From Candidatus Devosia phytovorans (lineage in GTDB: Bacteria; Pseudomonadota; Alphaproteobacteria; Rhizobiales; Devosiaceae), in assembly GCA_029202405.1 (NCBI GenBank), contig CP119312.1, positions 1,803,001 to 1,867,000 on the forward strand: 64,000 nucleotides of DNA. The letters are read 5' to 3'. Below the pieces are notes generated by a model, which worked only from the letters and a program-made list of their open reading frames with translations, did no database searches and was not told the DNA's origin. Of the stretch, positions 16,139 through 24,716 are shown in pieces. The translations under genes were made by a program, and so were the position numbers. How positions within the stretch are numbered: the stretch's first letter is position 1; every line of letters begins with the position of its first letter.

Positions 16139-16840
16139 TTACGGCGCTGAAAACCCGAGATTGATCGGCAGCTCGTGACGATAGGCGCGGCGGCGTTCAG
16201 GCTGGTTTGTCGCTGCCGCCAGCTCGACGGTGAAGTTGCGCGCCCGCAGCAAGCCGCGTCCCTGCAGCAGGAAGCCATAGTGAATCGAGACCGATTCATC
16301 AGGCACATCGAGGGTGATGGCGAAATCCGCCCAGTCCCGCGTGCCCTTGAGGTGCACATCCTTCATGTCCAATAGATTGGCGAAGCGAAGGCCGGTGCCG
16401 CGCCGATCATCAACGCGGAGCCACATCGTGCCGGCGCCATCGATATGCTCCGAGGACAGTTGGCAGGCAACGCGAACCGCGTTGTTTCGATAGGGTTCTG
16501 CATTGATGCTCTGCGACATGGTGCCGAATTGATCCTGCAGGGCATGGTCAGCCAGGGGTGTGCTGACGATGAGGGCACAACCCGTGTTGGCGGGGTCCAG
16601 CCCGATGCGGAAGTAGCCGTCCGGCTGAAAACCACCATTCGCCCAGCCTTCGGGCATTTGCAGGGGTAAGGATTGCAGGGCGGTGGCCTCAATCCTTGCA
16701 CTCAGGATATTTCAGTTGGCAACGCCGAACTGGCGCGCGACCAGTTCAAGGCAGTCACTGTGCGAAAGTTCGATCTGCCGTTCGGCCAGTGACTGCCGCA
16801 GCAGCTTGGCCATGAGTTTTGCATCCATGAAGCTATGCAT
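16139..16840 (-). pseudogene. glyoxalase-superfamily protein gene interrupted by an in-frame TGA
   Basis: A continuous minus-strand frame of 233 codons starts at ATG 16840 behind AGAGGA and is broken only by TGA at codon 43 (16712-16714). Codons 1-42 encode FMDAKLMAKLLRQSLAER and SHSDCLELVARQFGVAN. After the TGA the frame continues NILSARIEA. From memory of the family, this matches the N-terminal domain of 'glyoxalase superfamily' proteins, which read FG-x-x-NWNILSA, so TGA replaces a TGG Trp codon. The rest (about residues 60-233) resembles a beta-sandwich ligand-binding domain, with MWLRVDDRRG and KGTRDWADFAITLDVPDESV. ATG 16657 could restart translation but has no ribosome site. It may be a nonsense mutation or a sequencing error. 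Confidence 0.8.
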
Positions 16841-17078
16841 GGTCTGATCCTCTTGATGGGCAAGACTATCAGTCAGCGCTCGCGTTACTGACGGCCTGCC
16901 CGTGTCACAGGGTCAAACCAGCAGATAGACGTGCATTCACCGTCCCCGGAGGGTGCGAGCGGCGGGCTGCACGAGCCTTGTGTCAAGCCTAGCGGCGAAT
17001 GGTCCGATGTCAACTGGCGGGATTGTCCGAAAGGGACGCCCTGATACAGTGAACGTCCCACGAATCCGGCGAGGCACC

Positions 17079-18530
17079 TTGATAGGCATTGATGATCTGC
17101 TGAAGGCGATTATCGCCGATTTCCATATCGTGGCGGCGATCACGCTGGCGATCTATCTGCTCGCCTTTGTCTGCGCGGTACGCGAGGTGATGAATTCTCG
17201 CACCTCGCAAGGGTCCATTGCCTGGATCCTGGCGCTGGCGCTGCTGCCCTTCCCCACGGCCTTTCTCTATCTGGTGCTGGGCTGGAAGGCGTTCGATGAC
17301 TATGCCACCGACCGCATTCGCAATGGCCGCGCGGCCCGTCCCCTGCGGGCCAAGGACCTTGCGCTGATCGACCGCGAAACCAGCCACAAATGGCCGGTGC
17401 AGGTGAAGGTGTCGGAAGTGCCCTTCCTCACCGGCAATGAGGTGGAGGTGCTGGTCGATGGCATGGCGACCTTCGACTCGATCTTCGAAGGCATCGCCCG
17501 GGCAAAAAAGTATCTGCTAGTGCAGTTCTACATCGTGCGCGACGACGCGCTGGGCAAGGAACTGGCCGAACGGCTGATCGAGCGGGCGAAGGCCGGCGTC
17601 GAAGTCTTCCTGCTCTATGACGATATCGGCAGCACGGGCATGCCCAAGCGCTATCGCACGCAGTTGCGCGAGGCCGGGATCAGGGTGGCGGGGTTCAACC
17701 AGCGCCACAAATTTCTTCGCTTCTACGGCCCAAGCCGCATCAACTATCGCAATCATCGCAAGATTGTGGTTGTCGACGGCGAGCATGCCTGGGTTGGCGG
17801 GCACAATGTGGGCGTCGAATATCTCGGCGAGGATCCCAAATTCGGGCATTGGCGCGATACCCATGTGCGCGTTTCAGGCCCGGCAGCCCTGGGCTGCGCG
17901 CTGCTGTTCCGCGAGGACTGGGAATGGGCGACGGGCGACACCCTGCCCTCGACGCCGCCGGAGAGCGTGGCGACGCCGGGTGACCAGTCGGTGCTGGTGA
18001 TGGGCAGCGGGCCGGCCGACAAGCTGGAAGAATGCGCCATCGCCTTTACCGATATCATCGGGCGGGCGCGCGAGCGCATCTGGATCGTCAGCCCCTATTT
18101 CGTGCCGGATACCGATATCCGTACGGCGCTGTTCGCGGCCAAGCTCCGCGGCGTCGATGTGCGCGTGATGCTGCCCGACGAGCCCGACCACAAGATCGTC
18201 TGGCTGGCCAGCATCGCCCATGCCGATGCCATGGTGGAACATGGCGTCGCCATTCATCGGTACACCGATGGCTTCCTGCATCAAAAAGTGGTGCTGATGG
18301 ACGACGAGATCGCCTCCATCGGCAGCGTCAATTTCGACAATCGCAGCTTTGGGCTGAACTTCGAGATCACCCTCTGGTTTGCCGACCAGCAGACGATCAA
18401 AGATGTCGAGACCATGCTGGTGGAGGATTTCCGCAAGTGCCGTGTGGTGGATATCGAAGAGGTCAAGACGCGGTCGCTATGGATGCGTTTCCTGACCCAG
18501 GCGGCCCGATTGTTCTCGCCAGTGCTGTGA
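17079..18530 (+). CDS. cls: cardiolipin synthase (phospholipase D family)
   Basis: This 483-residue inner-membrane enzyme joins two phosphatidylglycerols into cardiolipin. Two N-terminal membrane segments (about residues 14-34 and 46-66) precede two PLD domains. The first HKD motif is HRKIVVVDG near residue 226, and the second is HQKVVLMDDEIASIGSVNFD near residue 401. Both catalytic histidines and lysines are present. The start is probably TTG 17079 with GAGG 6 bases upstream, giving the normal family length. GTG 17049 is an alternative, and the frame further upstream is not typical of the family. Confidence 0.88.
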   Translation: MIGIDDLLKAIIADFHIVAAITLAIYLLAFVCAVREVMNSRTSQGSIAWILALALLPFPTAFLYLVLGWKAFDDYATDRIRNGRAARPLRAKDLALIDRETSHKWPVQVKVSEVPFLTGNEVEVLVDGMATFDSIFEGIARAKKYLLVQFYIVRDDALGKELAERLIERAKAGVEVFLLYDDIGSTGMPKRYRTQLREAGIRVAGFNQRHKFLRFYGPSRINYRNHRKIVVVDGEHAWVGGHNVGVEYLGEDPKFGHWRDTHVRVSGPAALGCALLFREDWEWATGDTLPSTPPESVATPGDQSVLVMGSGPADKLEECAIAFTDIIGRARERIWIVSPYFVPDTDIRTALFAAKLRGVDVRVMLPDEPDHKIVWLASIAHADAMVEHGVAIHRYTDGFLHQKVVLMDDEIASIGSVNFDNRSFGLNFEITLWFADQQTIKDVETMLVEDFRKCRVVDIEEVKTRSLWMRFLTQAARLFSPVL

Positions 18531-18582
18531 CATCAGCTGTCTTGCGGGGACATGGCAAGAAGTCGTCCAGCATGCTGGCGCG

Positions 18583-19650
18583 CTAGCGGACGGGGGCCGC
18601 GTATTGCAGGCCGCCGTTTGACCACAGGCCATTCTGGCCGCGCAGCAGGGCGGCGCCGGTTTCGGGGCCGAAGTTGCGGTCGTAGAGTTCGCCATAATTT
18701 CCAATTGCCCGAATGACATCGGCCATGAAATCGGGCGAGAGGCCAAGCGGCGCGCCGAAATTACCCTCGACGCCGAGGATACGACGGACCGCCGGTGTCC
18801 GCGCCGCCAGCAGGGAGTCGACATTGACCGCAGTGATCCCCAGCTCCTCGGCATTGACCAGTGTAAACAACGTCCAGCGCACAATATTCAGCCACTGCTG
18901 GTCACCCTCGCGGACCACCGGACCCATGACTTCCTTGGAAATCCGCTCCGGCAGAATGCGATGAGCCGAGGGATCCGGCAGCGCCCGACGGATTGCTTGG
19001 AGCTGGCGACCGGAGGCCGAAACCACCTGGCAGCGGCCGGCGAGATAGGCGACAGCGAGGTCCGAGACATCCTCATAGGGCACTTCGGTATAGCGGGCCT
19101 GGTTGGAGAAAAAGAAGGACTGGATGCGCTCCACTTCTTCGCCGGAATTGACGATGCAGATGCTGATATCATCGAGTTCGAAGGCCGAAACGACGCCCAT
19201 GCTCTGCGGCACGAGGAAAGCCTGGCCGTCAAAAAACGAGGTGCCAACGTAGGTTGCGCCATAGGTGGTGTCGCGTTGCTCGGTCCAGGGACCGTTGCGT
19301 GTGAGGACGTCAACCATGCCGGTCTGCAGCGGCGCGAAGCGCGCTTCACCGCGCAGCGAGCGGAATTCGATCTTGTTGGGATCGCCGAAAACGGCGGCGG
19401 CAATGCCGCGGCAGAGATCGACGTCAAAGCCCGACCAGCGGCCGCTGGCATCCTGCTGGGCAAAGCCCGGCAGCGGATTGGTGGCACCGCAGATCAGGAA
19501 GCCCCGATCCTGAACCAGCTGCAGCGTCTCGATTTTCTGGGCAGAGGCAGGCACCACCGCGAGCGTCAGCGCGCAGGCGAGGCCTGAAGCCGCTGACAGC
19601 AATCGCTTGAAAATTCCGGTCAATGAACGAGGTCCCTTCGTTGCCCGCAT
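18583..19650 (-). CDS. second AapJ-like amino-acid ABC transporter binding protein
   Basis: This 355-residue periplasmic protein of the SBP_bac_3 family has a signal peptide ending in VVPASA (about residue 37). It shows GFLICGATNPLPGFAQQDASGRWSGFDVDLCRGIAAAVFGD and ends ALLRGQNGLWSNGGLQYAAPVR. It is plainly homologous to the AapJ encoded at 23480-24496, which ends GLNALWTNGGLQYAAPIR. It follows aapP on the same strand, past a terminator-like hairpin, so it may supply an alternative specificity to the same permease. An in-frame TTG at 19623 is another possible start. Confidence 0.85.
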   Translation of the reverse strand: MRATKGPRSLTGIFKRLLSAASGLACALTLAVVPASAQKIETLQLVQDRGFLICGATNPLPGFAQQDASGRWSGFDVDLCRGIAAAVFGDPNKIEFRSLRGEARFAPLQTGMVDVLTRNGPWTEQRDTTYGATYVGTSFFDGQAFLVPQSMGVVSAFELDDISICIVNSGEEVERIQSFFFSNQARYTEVPYEDVSDLAVAYLAGRCQVVSASGRQLQAIRRALPDPSAHRILPERISKEVMGPVVREGDQQWLNIVRWTLFTLVNAEELGITAVNVDSLLAARTPAVRRILGVEGNFGAPLGLSPDFMADVIRAIGNYGELYDRNFGPETGAALLRGQNGLWSNGGLQYAAPVR

Positions 19651-19718
19651 ATTGGCAGGCCGAGTGCCGGGGTCAAGGCGGGGACCGGCCTGCCGGCCTC
19701 AATTCCACGGGACAATGC

Positions 19719-19747
19719 AAAAGCCCCCTGCCTTGCAGCAAGGGGCC
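19719..19747 (-). terminator. intrinsic terminator after aapP
   Basis: On the minus strand a 7-bp G/C-rich stem AGGCCCC with GGGGGCTT is followed by TTTT. It lies 27 bases below the aapP stop and before the second binding-protein gene, so read-through to that gene would be partial. Confidence 0.6.
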
Positions 19748-19773
19748 TGGATTGTGCAGCCGAACGCAGAACC

Positions 19774-20574
19774 TCAGTGAAGGATCTGGCTGAGGAACAG
19801 CTTGGTGCGCTCGTGTTGTGGGTTGGAGAAGAAGCTCTCCGGATCGTTCTGCTCGATGATCTGGCCCTGATCCATGAAGATAACCCGATTGGCGACCTGG
19901 CGGGCAAAGCCCATTTCGTGGGTCACACAGATCATGGTCATCCCCTCTTCGGCGAGGCTGATCATCACCTCGAGCACTTCCTTGACCATTTCGGGGTCAA
20001 GCGCCGAGGTGGGTTCGTCGAACAGCATGATGGAGGGCTTCATGCAGAGCGAGCGGGCGATGGCGACGCGCTGCTGCTGGCCACCCGAAAGCTGGCCGGG
20101 GAATTTGTTGGCCTGTTCGGGGATCTTGACGCGTTCCAGATAGTGCATGGCAGTCGCCTCGGCATCGGCCTTGGGAATGCCGCGCACCCAGATCGGCGCC
20201 AAAGTCAGGTTCTGCAGGATGGTCAGGTGTGGGAAGAGATTGAAGTGTTGGAACACCATGCCCACCTCGCGGCGGACATCGTCGATGCGCTTCAGATCGG
20301 CCGTCAGTTCGGTGCCGTTGACGATAATCTGGCCTTCCTGGTGCTCTTCGAGGCGGTTGATGCAGCGGATCAGCGTCGACTTGCCCGAACCCGAGGGCCC
20401 GGCGATGACGATGCGCTCGCCGCGCATCACCTTGAGGTTGATATCGCGCAGCACATGAAAGTCGGAATACCATTTGTGCATGCCGACGACGTCGATGGCC
20501 ACATCCGTCTGGGAGACCTGCATGTGAGAGGTGTCGATGTTGCGCTCGACGGTGGTTTCGGAAACTTGGCTCAT
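19774..20574 (-). CDS. aapP: general L-amino acid ABC transporter ATP-binding protein AapP
   Basis: This 266-residue cytosolic ATPase has Walker A GPSGSGKST, the signature LSGGQQQRVAIARSL, Walker B IMLFDEPTSALD and the switch CVTHEMGFARQVANRVIFMD. This is the polar amino-acid (GlnQ/AapP) class. About 25 N-terminal residues precede the ABC domain. It lies 4 bases below aapM and closes the aapJQMP set, which imports a broad range of L-amino acids in rhizobia. The frame extends upstream, but ATG 20574 gives the standard start. Confidence 0.93.
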   Translation of the reverse strand: MSQVSETTVERNIDTSHMQVSQTDVAIDVVGMHKWYSDFHVLRDINLKVMRGERIVIAGPSGSGKSTLIRCINRLEEHQEGQIIVNGTELTADLKRIDDVRREVGMVFQHFNLFPHLTILQNLTLAPIWVRGIPKADAEATAMHYLERVKIPEQANKFPGQLSGGQQQRVAIARSLCMKPSIMLFDEPTSALDPEMVKEVLEVMISLAEEGMTMICVTHEMGFARQVANRVIFMDQGQIIEQNDPESFFSNPQHERTKLFLSQILH

Positions 20575-20578
20575 TGAC

Positions 20579-21706
20579 TTACCTCTTGTGCCCGGTGTCC
20601 AGGCGCCGCTCCATCCAGAGCGAATAGCGTGACATGGCGAAACAGAAAATCCAGAACATGAAACCGGCGAAGAGATAGCCGGTGATGGCCTGAGTTGGCG
20701 ATGCCCAGTCGATGTCGGAGCTGGCGGCCTGCACGGTGCCGAGCAGGTCAAAAATGCCGACGATGGAGACCAAGGACGTGTCCTTGAACAGGGCGATGAA
20801 GTTGTTCACGAGGCCCGGGATGACGTGTTTCAGCGCCTGGGGCAGGATGATGAAATACATCCGCTTCCAATAGCCGAGACCCAGCGCCGCGGCGGCCTCA
20901 TATTGGCCGCGTGGCAGGGCCTGGAGACCGCCACGGACCGTTTCGGCGACATAAGCCGAGGTGAAGAGCGTGACACCCACCAGGGCGCGCAGCAGCTTGT
21001 CCACCGTCGTGCCGGCGGGCATGAAGAGCGGCAGCATGATCGAGGCCATGAAGAGGACCGAGATCAGCGGCACGGCGCGCCAGAGTTCAATGAACATGAC
21101 GCAGAGCGTCTTGATGATCGGCATTTTGGACTGGCGCCCGAGGGCGAGCAGGATGCCGATCGGGAAGGAGCAGATAATGCCCACCAGCGAGATGATGAGC
21201 GTGACCATCAGGCCACCCCATTCGCCGGTCGGCACATAGCGCAAGCCGAAGACGCCGCCATTGAGCAGATAGAAGCTGACGACCGGGAAGACCAGGAAGA
21301 AGAAGACCGCCGTGGTGCGCTTGAAGGGCGCGGAGGGCGTCAGCAGCATGACGATCAATGCCGCCAGCATCACAAAGACGATGTTGGGGCGCCAGTACTG
21401 GTCGATCGGGTAGAAGCCGTAGATGAAAAAGTTGAAGCGGGCATAGATATAGGCCCAGCAGGCTCCCGCCCCTTCGGCTCGGCATTCGAGGACCGTGCCG
21501 GTCGGACCGACGGCATGGCCGATGATGTAGTTGTAAATGGGCGGAACCGCCCAGAACAGGAACAGCATGCCGATGACGGTGTAAAGCGTATCGGTGGGCG
21601 TGGCAAAGAGGTTGCGCTGCAGCCATAGAACGGGCCCGCCGGTGCGGCCCGGGGCCGGCTTGGCGGGGATGAAGTCCTTGCGGACGAAGCCAAGGTCAAT
21701 GGTCAT
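20579..21706 (-). CDS. aapM: general L-amino acid ABC transporter permease AapM
   Basis: This 375-residue inner-membrane permease of the HisM/GlnP class has several hydrophobic segments in the N-terminal half. The C-terminal core has the EAA loop (ALPRGQYEAAAALGLGYWKRMYFIILPQALKHVIPGLVNNFIALFKDTSLVSIVG). An N-terminal insertion between the first two segments includes a short Cys-containing periplasmic loop (LECRAEGAGACWAY). It lies between aapQ and aapP with gaps of only 4 bases on each side, so it is in one tightly packed operon. Confidence 0.92.
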   Translation of the reverse strand: MTIDLGFVRKDFIPAKPAPGRTGGPVLWLQRNLFATPTDTLYTVIGMLFLFWAVPPIYNYIIGHAVGPTGTVLECRAEGAGACWAYIYARFNFFIYGFYPIDQYWRPNIVFVMLAALIVMLLTPSAPFKRTTAVFFFLVFPVVSFYLLNGGVFGLRYVPTGEWGGLMVTLIISLVGIICSFPIGILLALGRQSKMPIIKTLCVMFIELWRAVPLISVLFMASIMLPLFMPAGTTVDKLLRALVGVTLFTSAYVAETVRGGLQALPRGQYEAAAALGLGYWKRMYFIILPQALKHVIPGLVNNFIALFKDTSLVSIVGIFDLLGTVQAASSDIDWASPTQAITGYLFAGFMFWIFCFAMSRYSLWMERRLDTGHKR

Positions 21707-21710
21707 GGTT

Positions 21711-23303
21711 CTACCGCTCCACCAGGGCCACGCGGCCGTTGTACCAGTTCATGAATGCCGAGGTCAGCAGTGAGAAGGTCAGATAGACGGCCATGGTCAG
21801 CGCGACCACTTCGATTGCCTTGCCGGTCTGGTTGAGCGTCGTGCCCATGAAGACGTTGACGAGTTCGGGATAGCCGATGGCTGCGCCGAGTGACGAGTTC
21901 TTGGTCAGGTTGAGATACTGGCTGGTCAGCGGCGGAACGATGACGCGCATGGCCTGGGGAATGATCACCAGACGCAGGCGGTCGCCTTCCTTGATGCCGA
22001 GCGACTGGGCCGCTTCGGTCTGACCCTTGTTGACGGCACGAATGCCGCCGCGAACGTTTTCGGCGATAAAGGCGGCGGTATAGATCGACAGGCCGAACAC
22101 CAGGGCGACCAGCTCAGGCGGGAGCTGAACGCCGCCGCGGAAATTGAAGCGCTGCAATTCGGGGACTTCGAAGGCCAGTTCGGCGCCGATCAGGTAATAG
22201 ATCAGCAGCGGGATGCCCGCGACCACCAGAATGGGCAAGGCGGTGGGGAACTTGCTGTCGTCGACCACCGTGCCGGCGATGCGCTGGATGGTTAGCCAAC
22301 CCACCAGAAGGCCCAGGATAGCGCCAATCAGCATGAAGAGGATATGCGGCGCGGCTGCCGAAGCGTCCTCGGCCGCAGCATCTGCCACCACTTCGGCGCC
22401 CATCAGCAGATGGCCGAACATGCCGTTGAGGAGGTAAGAGGCAACGACGAAGCTGATGGCAAAGGCGATAAAGCCGCCGGCATAGGATCGTAATGGCGTA
22501 AAGGTTGCACCAGCCAGGATCGCACCACCGAGCGCCGCAATCAAAGGCTGGCCCAGGGTTGGGACGATAGTGCCAAGAAGCGTGAAGGCAAAGAAGCCGA
22601 GTGCGAACATCACGATGGCATTGGCGACGCGGGCAGCGAGCACAATGGCATTGGGGTATCGGCCGGTGAGCGTGCGCTGGCGGGTGGCCCAGACACCGAT
22701 GGCGATGGCGGCGACAAGGCAGACGACGAAAGCGACGGCGACCCATAGGAATTCGTGATCGGGCAGTGGCTTGGGCACCATGATGCCGCGCTGGTTGACG
22801 TAGATGCCCAGCGGCAGAAGGAAGCTGTCACGCACGGCCGGCATGGCCTTGAGCACGGCGAAGTACCAAAAGAACAACTGCAGCAGCAGCGGAATGTTGC
22901 GGATGGTCTCGATGTAGACCGTCGCAACGCGGGCGATCAGCCAATTGGAGGACAGCCGCGCTATGCCGATGGCAAAACCCAGGATCGTTGCGAAGAAAAT
23001 GCCGATCGCTGCCACGAGCAGCGTGTTGAGCAGACCGGCGAGAAATGCCTGCCAGTAGAGGGATGTGCGATCCCAGGAAAACAGCACGAAGCTGATGTCG
23101 AAGCCGGCGGTGCGGAACAGGAAGTCGAAACCCGTTGTCTTGTTCTGCAGGGCCAGGTTGGCCGCGGTATTGACCACGATCCAGGCAATGAAGGCGATAA
23201 CGGCTGCCGCGACCACGACCTGATAGACAATGCCGCGGAAGACCGGGTCATTGAGCAGGGAGGTGCGCGGCGGCGCAGCGCCAAGATTTTCGTGCACAGC
23301 CAT
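21711..23303 (-). CDS. aapQ: general L-amino acid ABC transporter permease AapQ, enlarged
   Basis: This 530-residue inner-membrane permease is over 100 residues longer than the roughly 400-residue AapQ proteins of rhizobia that I recall. The N-terminus (PVFRGIVYQ), the early FLAGLLNTLLVAAIGIFFATILGFAIGIARLSSNWLIARVATVYIETIRNIPLLLQLFFWYF core and the C-terminal EAA loop (AVNKGQTEAAQSLGI, then PLTSQYLNLTKNSSLGAAIGYPELV) are all intact. The extra length lies between about residues 195 and 330. It consists of additional hydrophobic segments and an Ala/Asp/Glu-rich stretch (VADAAAEDASAAAP). It should still pair with AapM. Confidence 0.88.
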   Translation of the reverse strand: MAVHENLGAAPPRTSLLNDPVFRGIVYQVVVAAAVIAFIAWIVVNTAANLALQNKTTGFDFLFRTAGFDISFVLFSWDRTSLYWQAFLAGLLNTLLVAAIGIFFATILGFAIGIARLSSNWLIARVATVYIETIRNIPLLLQLFFWYFAVLKAMPAVRDSFLLPLGIYVNQRGIMVPKPLPDHEFLWVAVAFVVCLVAAIAIGVWATRQRTLTGRYPNAIVLAARVANAIVMFALGFFAFTLLGTIVPTLGQPLIAALGGAILAGATFTPLRSYAGGFIAFAISFVVASYLLNGMFGHLLMGAEVVADAAAEDASAAAPHILFMLIGAILGLLVGWLTIQRIAGTVVDDSKFPTALPILVVAGIPLLIYYLIGAELAFEVPELQRFNFRGGVQLPPELVALVFGLSIYTAAFIAENVRGGIRAVNKGQTEAAQSLGIKEGDRLRLVIIPQAMRVIVPPLTSQYLNLTKNSSLGAAIGYPELVNVFMGTTLNQTGKAIEVVALTMAVYLTFSLLTSAFMNWYNGRVALVER

Positions 23304-23437
23304 TGGGCATGCATTCCTTTGCTGCGAAGCGAAAGCTGCATCAGGAAACGGGAAGGCTTCGCCGGCGCGGCTTACGCCACGACGCCAAACGGCAGAGCCG
23401 TCCTAGTCCGGAACACAACGCTCGTTCAAAACCAAAA

Positions 23438-23463
23438 CCGGCGCTCCTGTTGAGGAGCGCCGG
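23438..23463 (-). terminator. attenuator-type terminator between aapJ and aapQ
   Basis: A perfect 11-bp G/C-rich stem with a 4-base loop is followed on the minus strand by TTTTGGTTTT. It lies just after the aapJ stop and upstream of aapQ. Partial termination here would yield more binding protein than permease, a common arrangement. Confidence 0.75.
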
Positions 23464-23479
23464 GCTTGTCTATCGAGAC

Positions 23480-24496
23480 TTAGCGGATCGGGGCAGCGTA
23501 CTGCAGACCACCGTTGGTCCACAGCGCGTTCAGACCACGCTCCAGGCCGATATCGGTCGAGGGGCCGACGTTGCGGTCGAAGGATTCGCCGTAGTTACCG
23601 ATCAGCTTGATGATCTGGTAGGCCCAATCCTTGGTGAGGCCGATCGGGGTGCCGAAGTCGCCCTCAACGCCGAGGAGGCGCTTGATTGCCGGATTGTCCG
23701 AACCGAGCATCTCGTCAACATTGGCCTGGGTCACGCCCAGTTCTTCGGCTTCTAGCAGCGCGAAATAGACCCAACGGTTGATCTTGAACCACTGATCGTC
23801 GCCCTGGCGAACCACCGGACCCAGGGGTTCCTTGGAGATGATTTCGGGCAGGATGATGTGGTCATCCGGAACGGCGAACTTGGAACGCTCGGCAGCGAGC
23901 GCCGAAGCGTCAGTGGTGTAGACGTCGCAGCGACCGTCTTCGTAGGCCTTCACGACTTCGTCCTGATCGACGAACACGACGGTGTTGAACTCAAGGCTGT
24001 TGGCCGCGAAATAATCGGCAGCGTTGAGTTCGGTCGTGGTGCCCGATTCGATGCAGATTGCGGCGCCGCTGAGGTCCATGGCCGAAGCAATTTCGTCAGC
24101 CTTGCGGACCATGAAGCCCTGGCCGTCATAATACATGGTGCCGATGAAGCTGATGCCCAGATCGGTATCGCGGCTCATGGTCCAGGTGGTGGTACGCGAC
24201 AGGATGTCGATTTCACCGGCCGACAGTGCGGCAAAGCGTTCCTGGCTGGTAAGCGGCGTGTAGCGGACCTTTTCGGCATCATTGAAGATGGCTGCAGCGA
24301 CAGCGCGGCAGAAGTCGACTTCCAGACCAGCCCAGACATTGTTGGCGTCGGGAGCGGAGAAACCGGCCACACCACCGGTCACGCCGCACTGTACATAGTC
24401 CTTGGCTTTGACATCGTCGAGCGTGGCAGCCTGCGCAGCCGTCGCGACCAGCCCAAGCGATGCTGCAGCAGCAAACGTTACGAGCATTTTTTTCAT
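23480..24496 (-). CDS. aapJ: general L-amino acid-binding protein AapJ
   Basis: This 338-residue periplasmic SBP_bac_3 protein has a signal peptide of about 23 residues ending in AAQA. The mature protein includes DYVQCGVTGGVAGFSAPDANNVWAGLEVDFCRAVAAAIF and the C-terminal NALWTNGGLQYAAPIR block of the AapJ subfamily. It binds L-amino acids for the AapQMP importer. The ATG at 24496 is followed by a Lys-Lys signal-peptide start, and a longer open frame upstream is not coding. It is the first gene of the operon and is divergent from metC. Confidence 0.93.
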   Translation of the reverse strand: MKKMLVTFAAAASLGLVATAAQAATLDDVKAKDYVQCGVTGGVAGFSAPDANNVWAGLEVDFCRAVAAAIFNDAEKVRYTPLTSQERFAALSAGEIDILSRTTTWTMSRDTDLGISFIGTMYYDGQGFMVRKADEIASAMDLSGAAICIESGTTTELNAADYFAANSLEFNTVVFVDQDEVVKAYEDGRCDVYTTDASALAAERSKFAVPDDHIILPEIISKEPLGPVVRQGDDQWFKINRWVYFALLEAEELGVTQANVDEMLGSDNPAIKRLLGVEGDFGTPIGLTKDWAYQIIKLIGNYGESFDRNVGPSTDIGLERGLNALWTNGGLQYAAPIR

Positions 24497-24604
24497 TGAG
24501 ATTGCCTTTTGTTTCCTGACCTTTTGTCCCCGGAGCTCATAAAGCTTGCGCCATCGTCCCCGGTGGCACCGCCGCCCTTGAAAGGCGGTGTGATGCTGGT
24601 AAGC

Positions 24605-24633
24605 ATGCAAGCGTCTATTGACCGTTGCGTCAA
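24605..24633 (-). promoter_or_regulatory. possible aapJ promoter
   Basis: On the minus strand TTGACG (24628-24633) is followed after 17 bases by TTGCAT (24605-24610). A leader of about 100 bases follows and contains a small CACCGCC/GGCGGTG hairpin. The -10 match is poor. Confidence 0.35.
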
Positions 24634-24716
24634 GGGCTCTTGCCCGCTTGGGACAGCAAGGCTGTCTCTTATTTAGACAGATAATCGAAGTTGATCCGAA
24701 TTTGAGCATTGAGCCT

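Noticed and set aside
16712..16714. Selenocysteine reading of the in-frame TGA
   Set aside because: The family has Trp, not Cys, at this position and no selenoprotein context is visible. Nonsense mutation or sequencing error is simpler.
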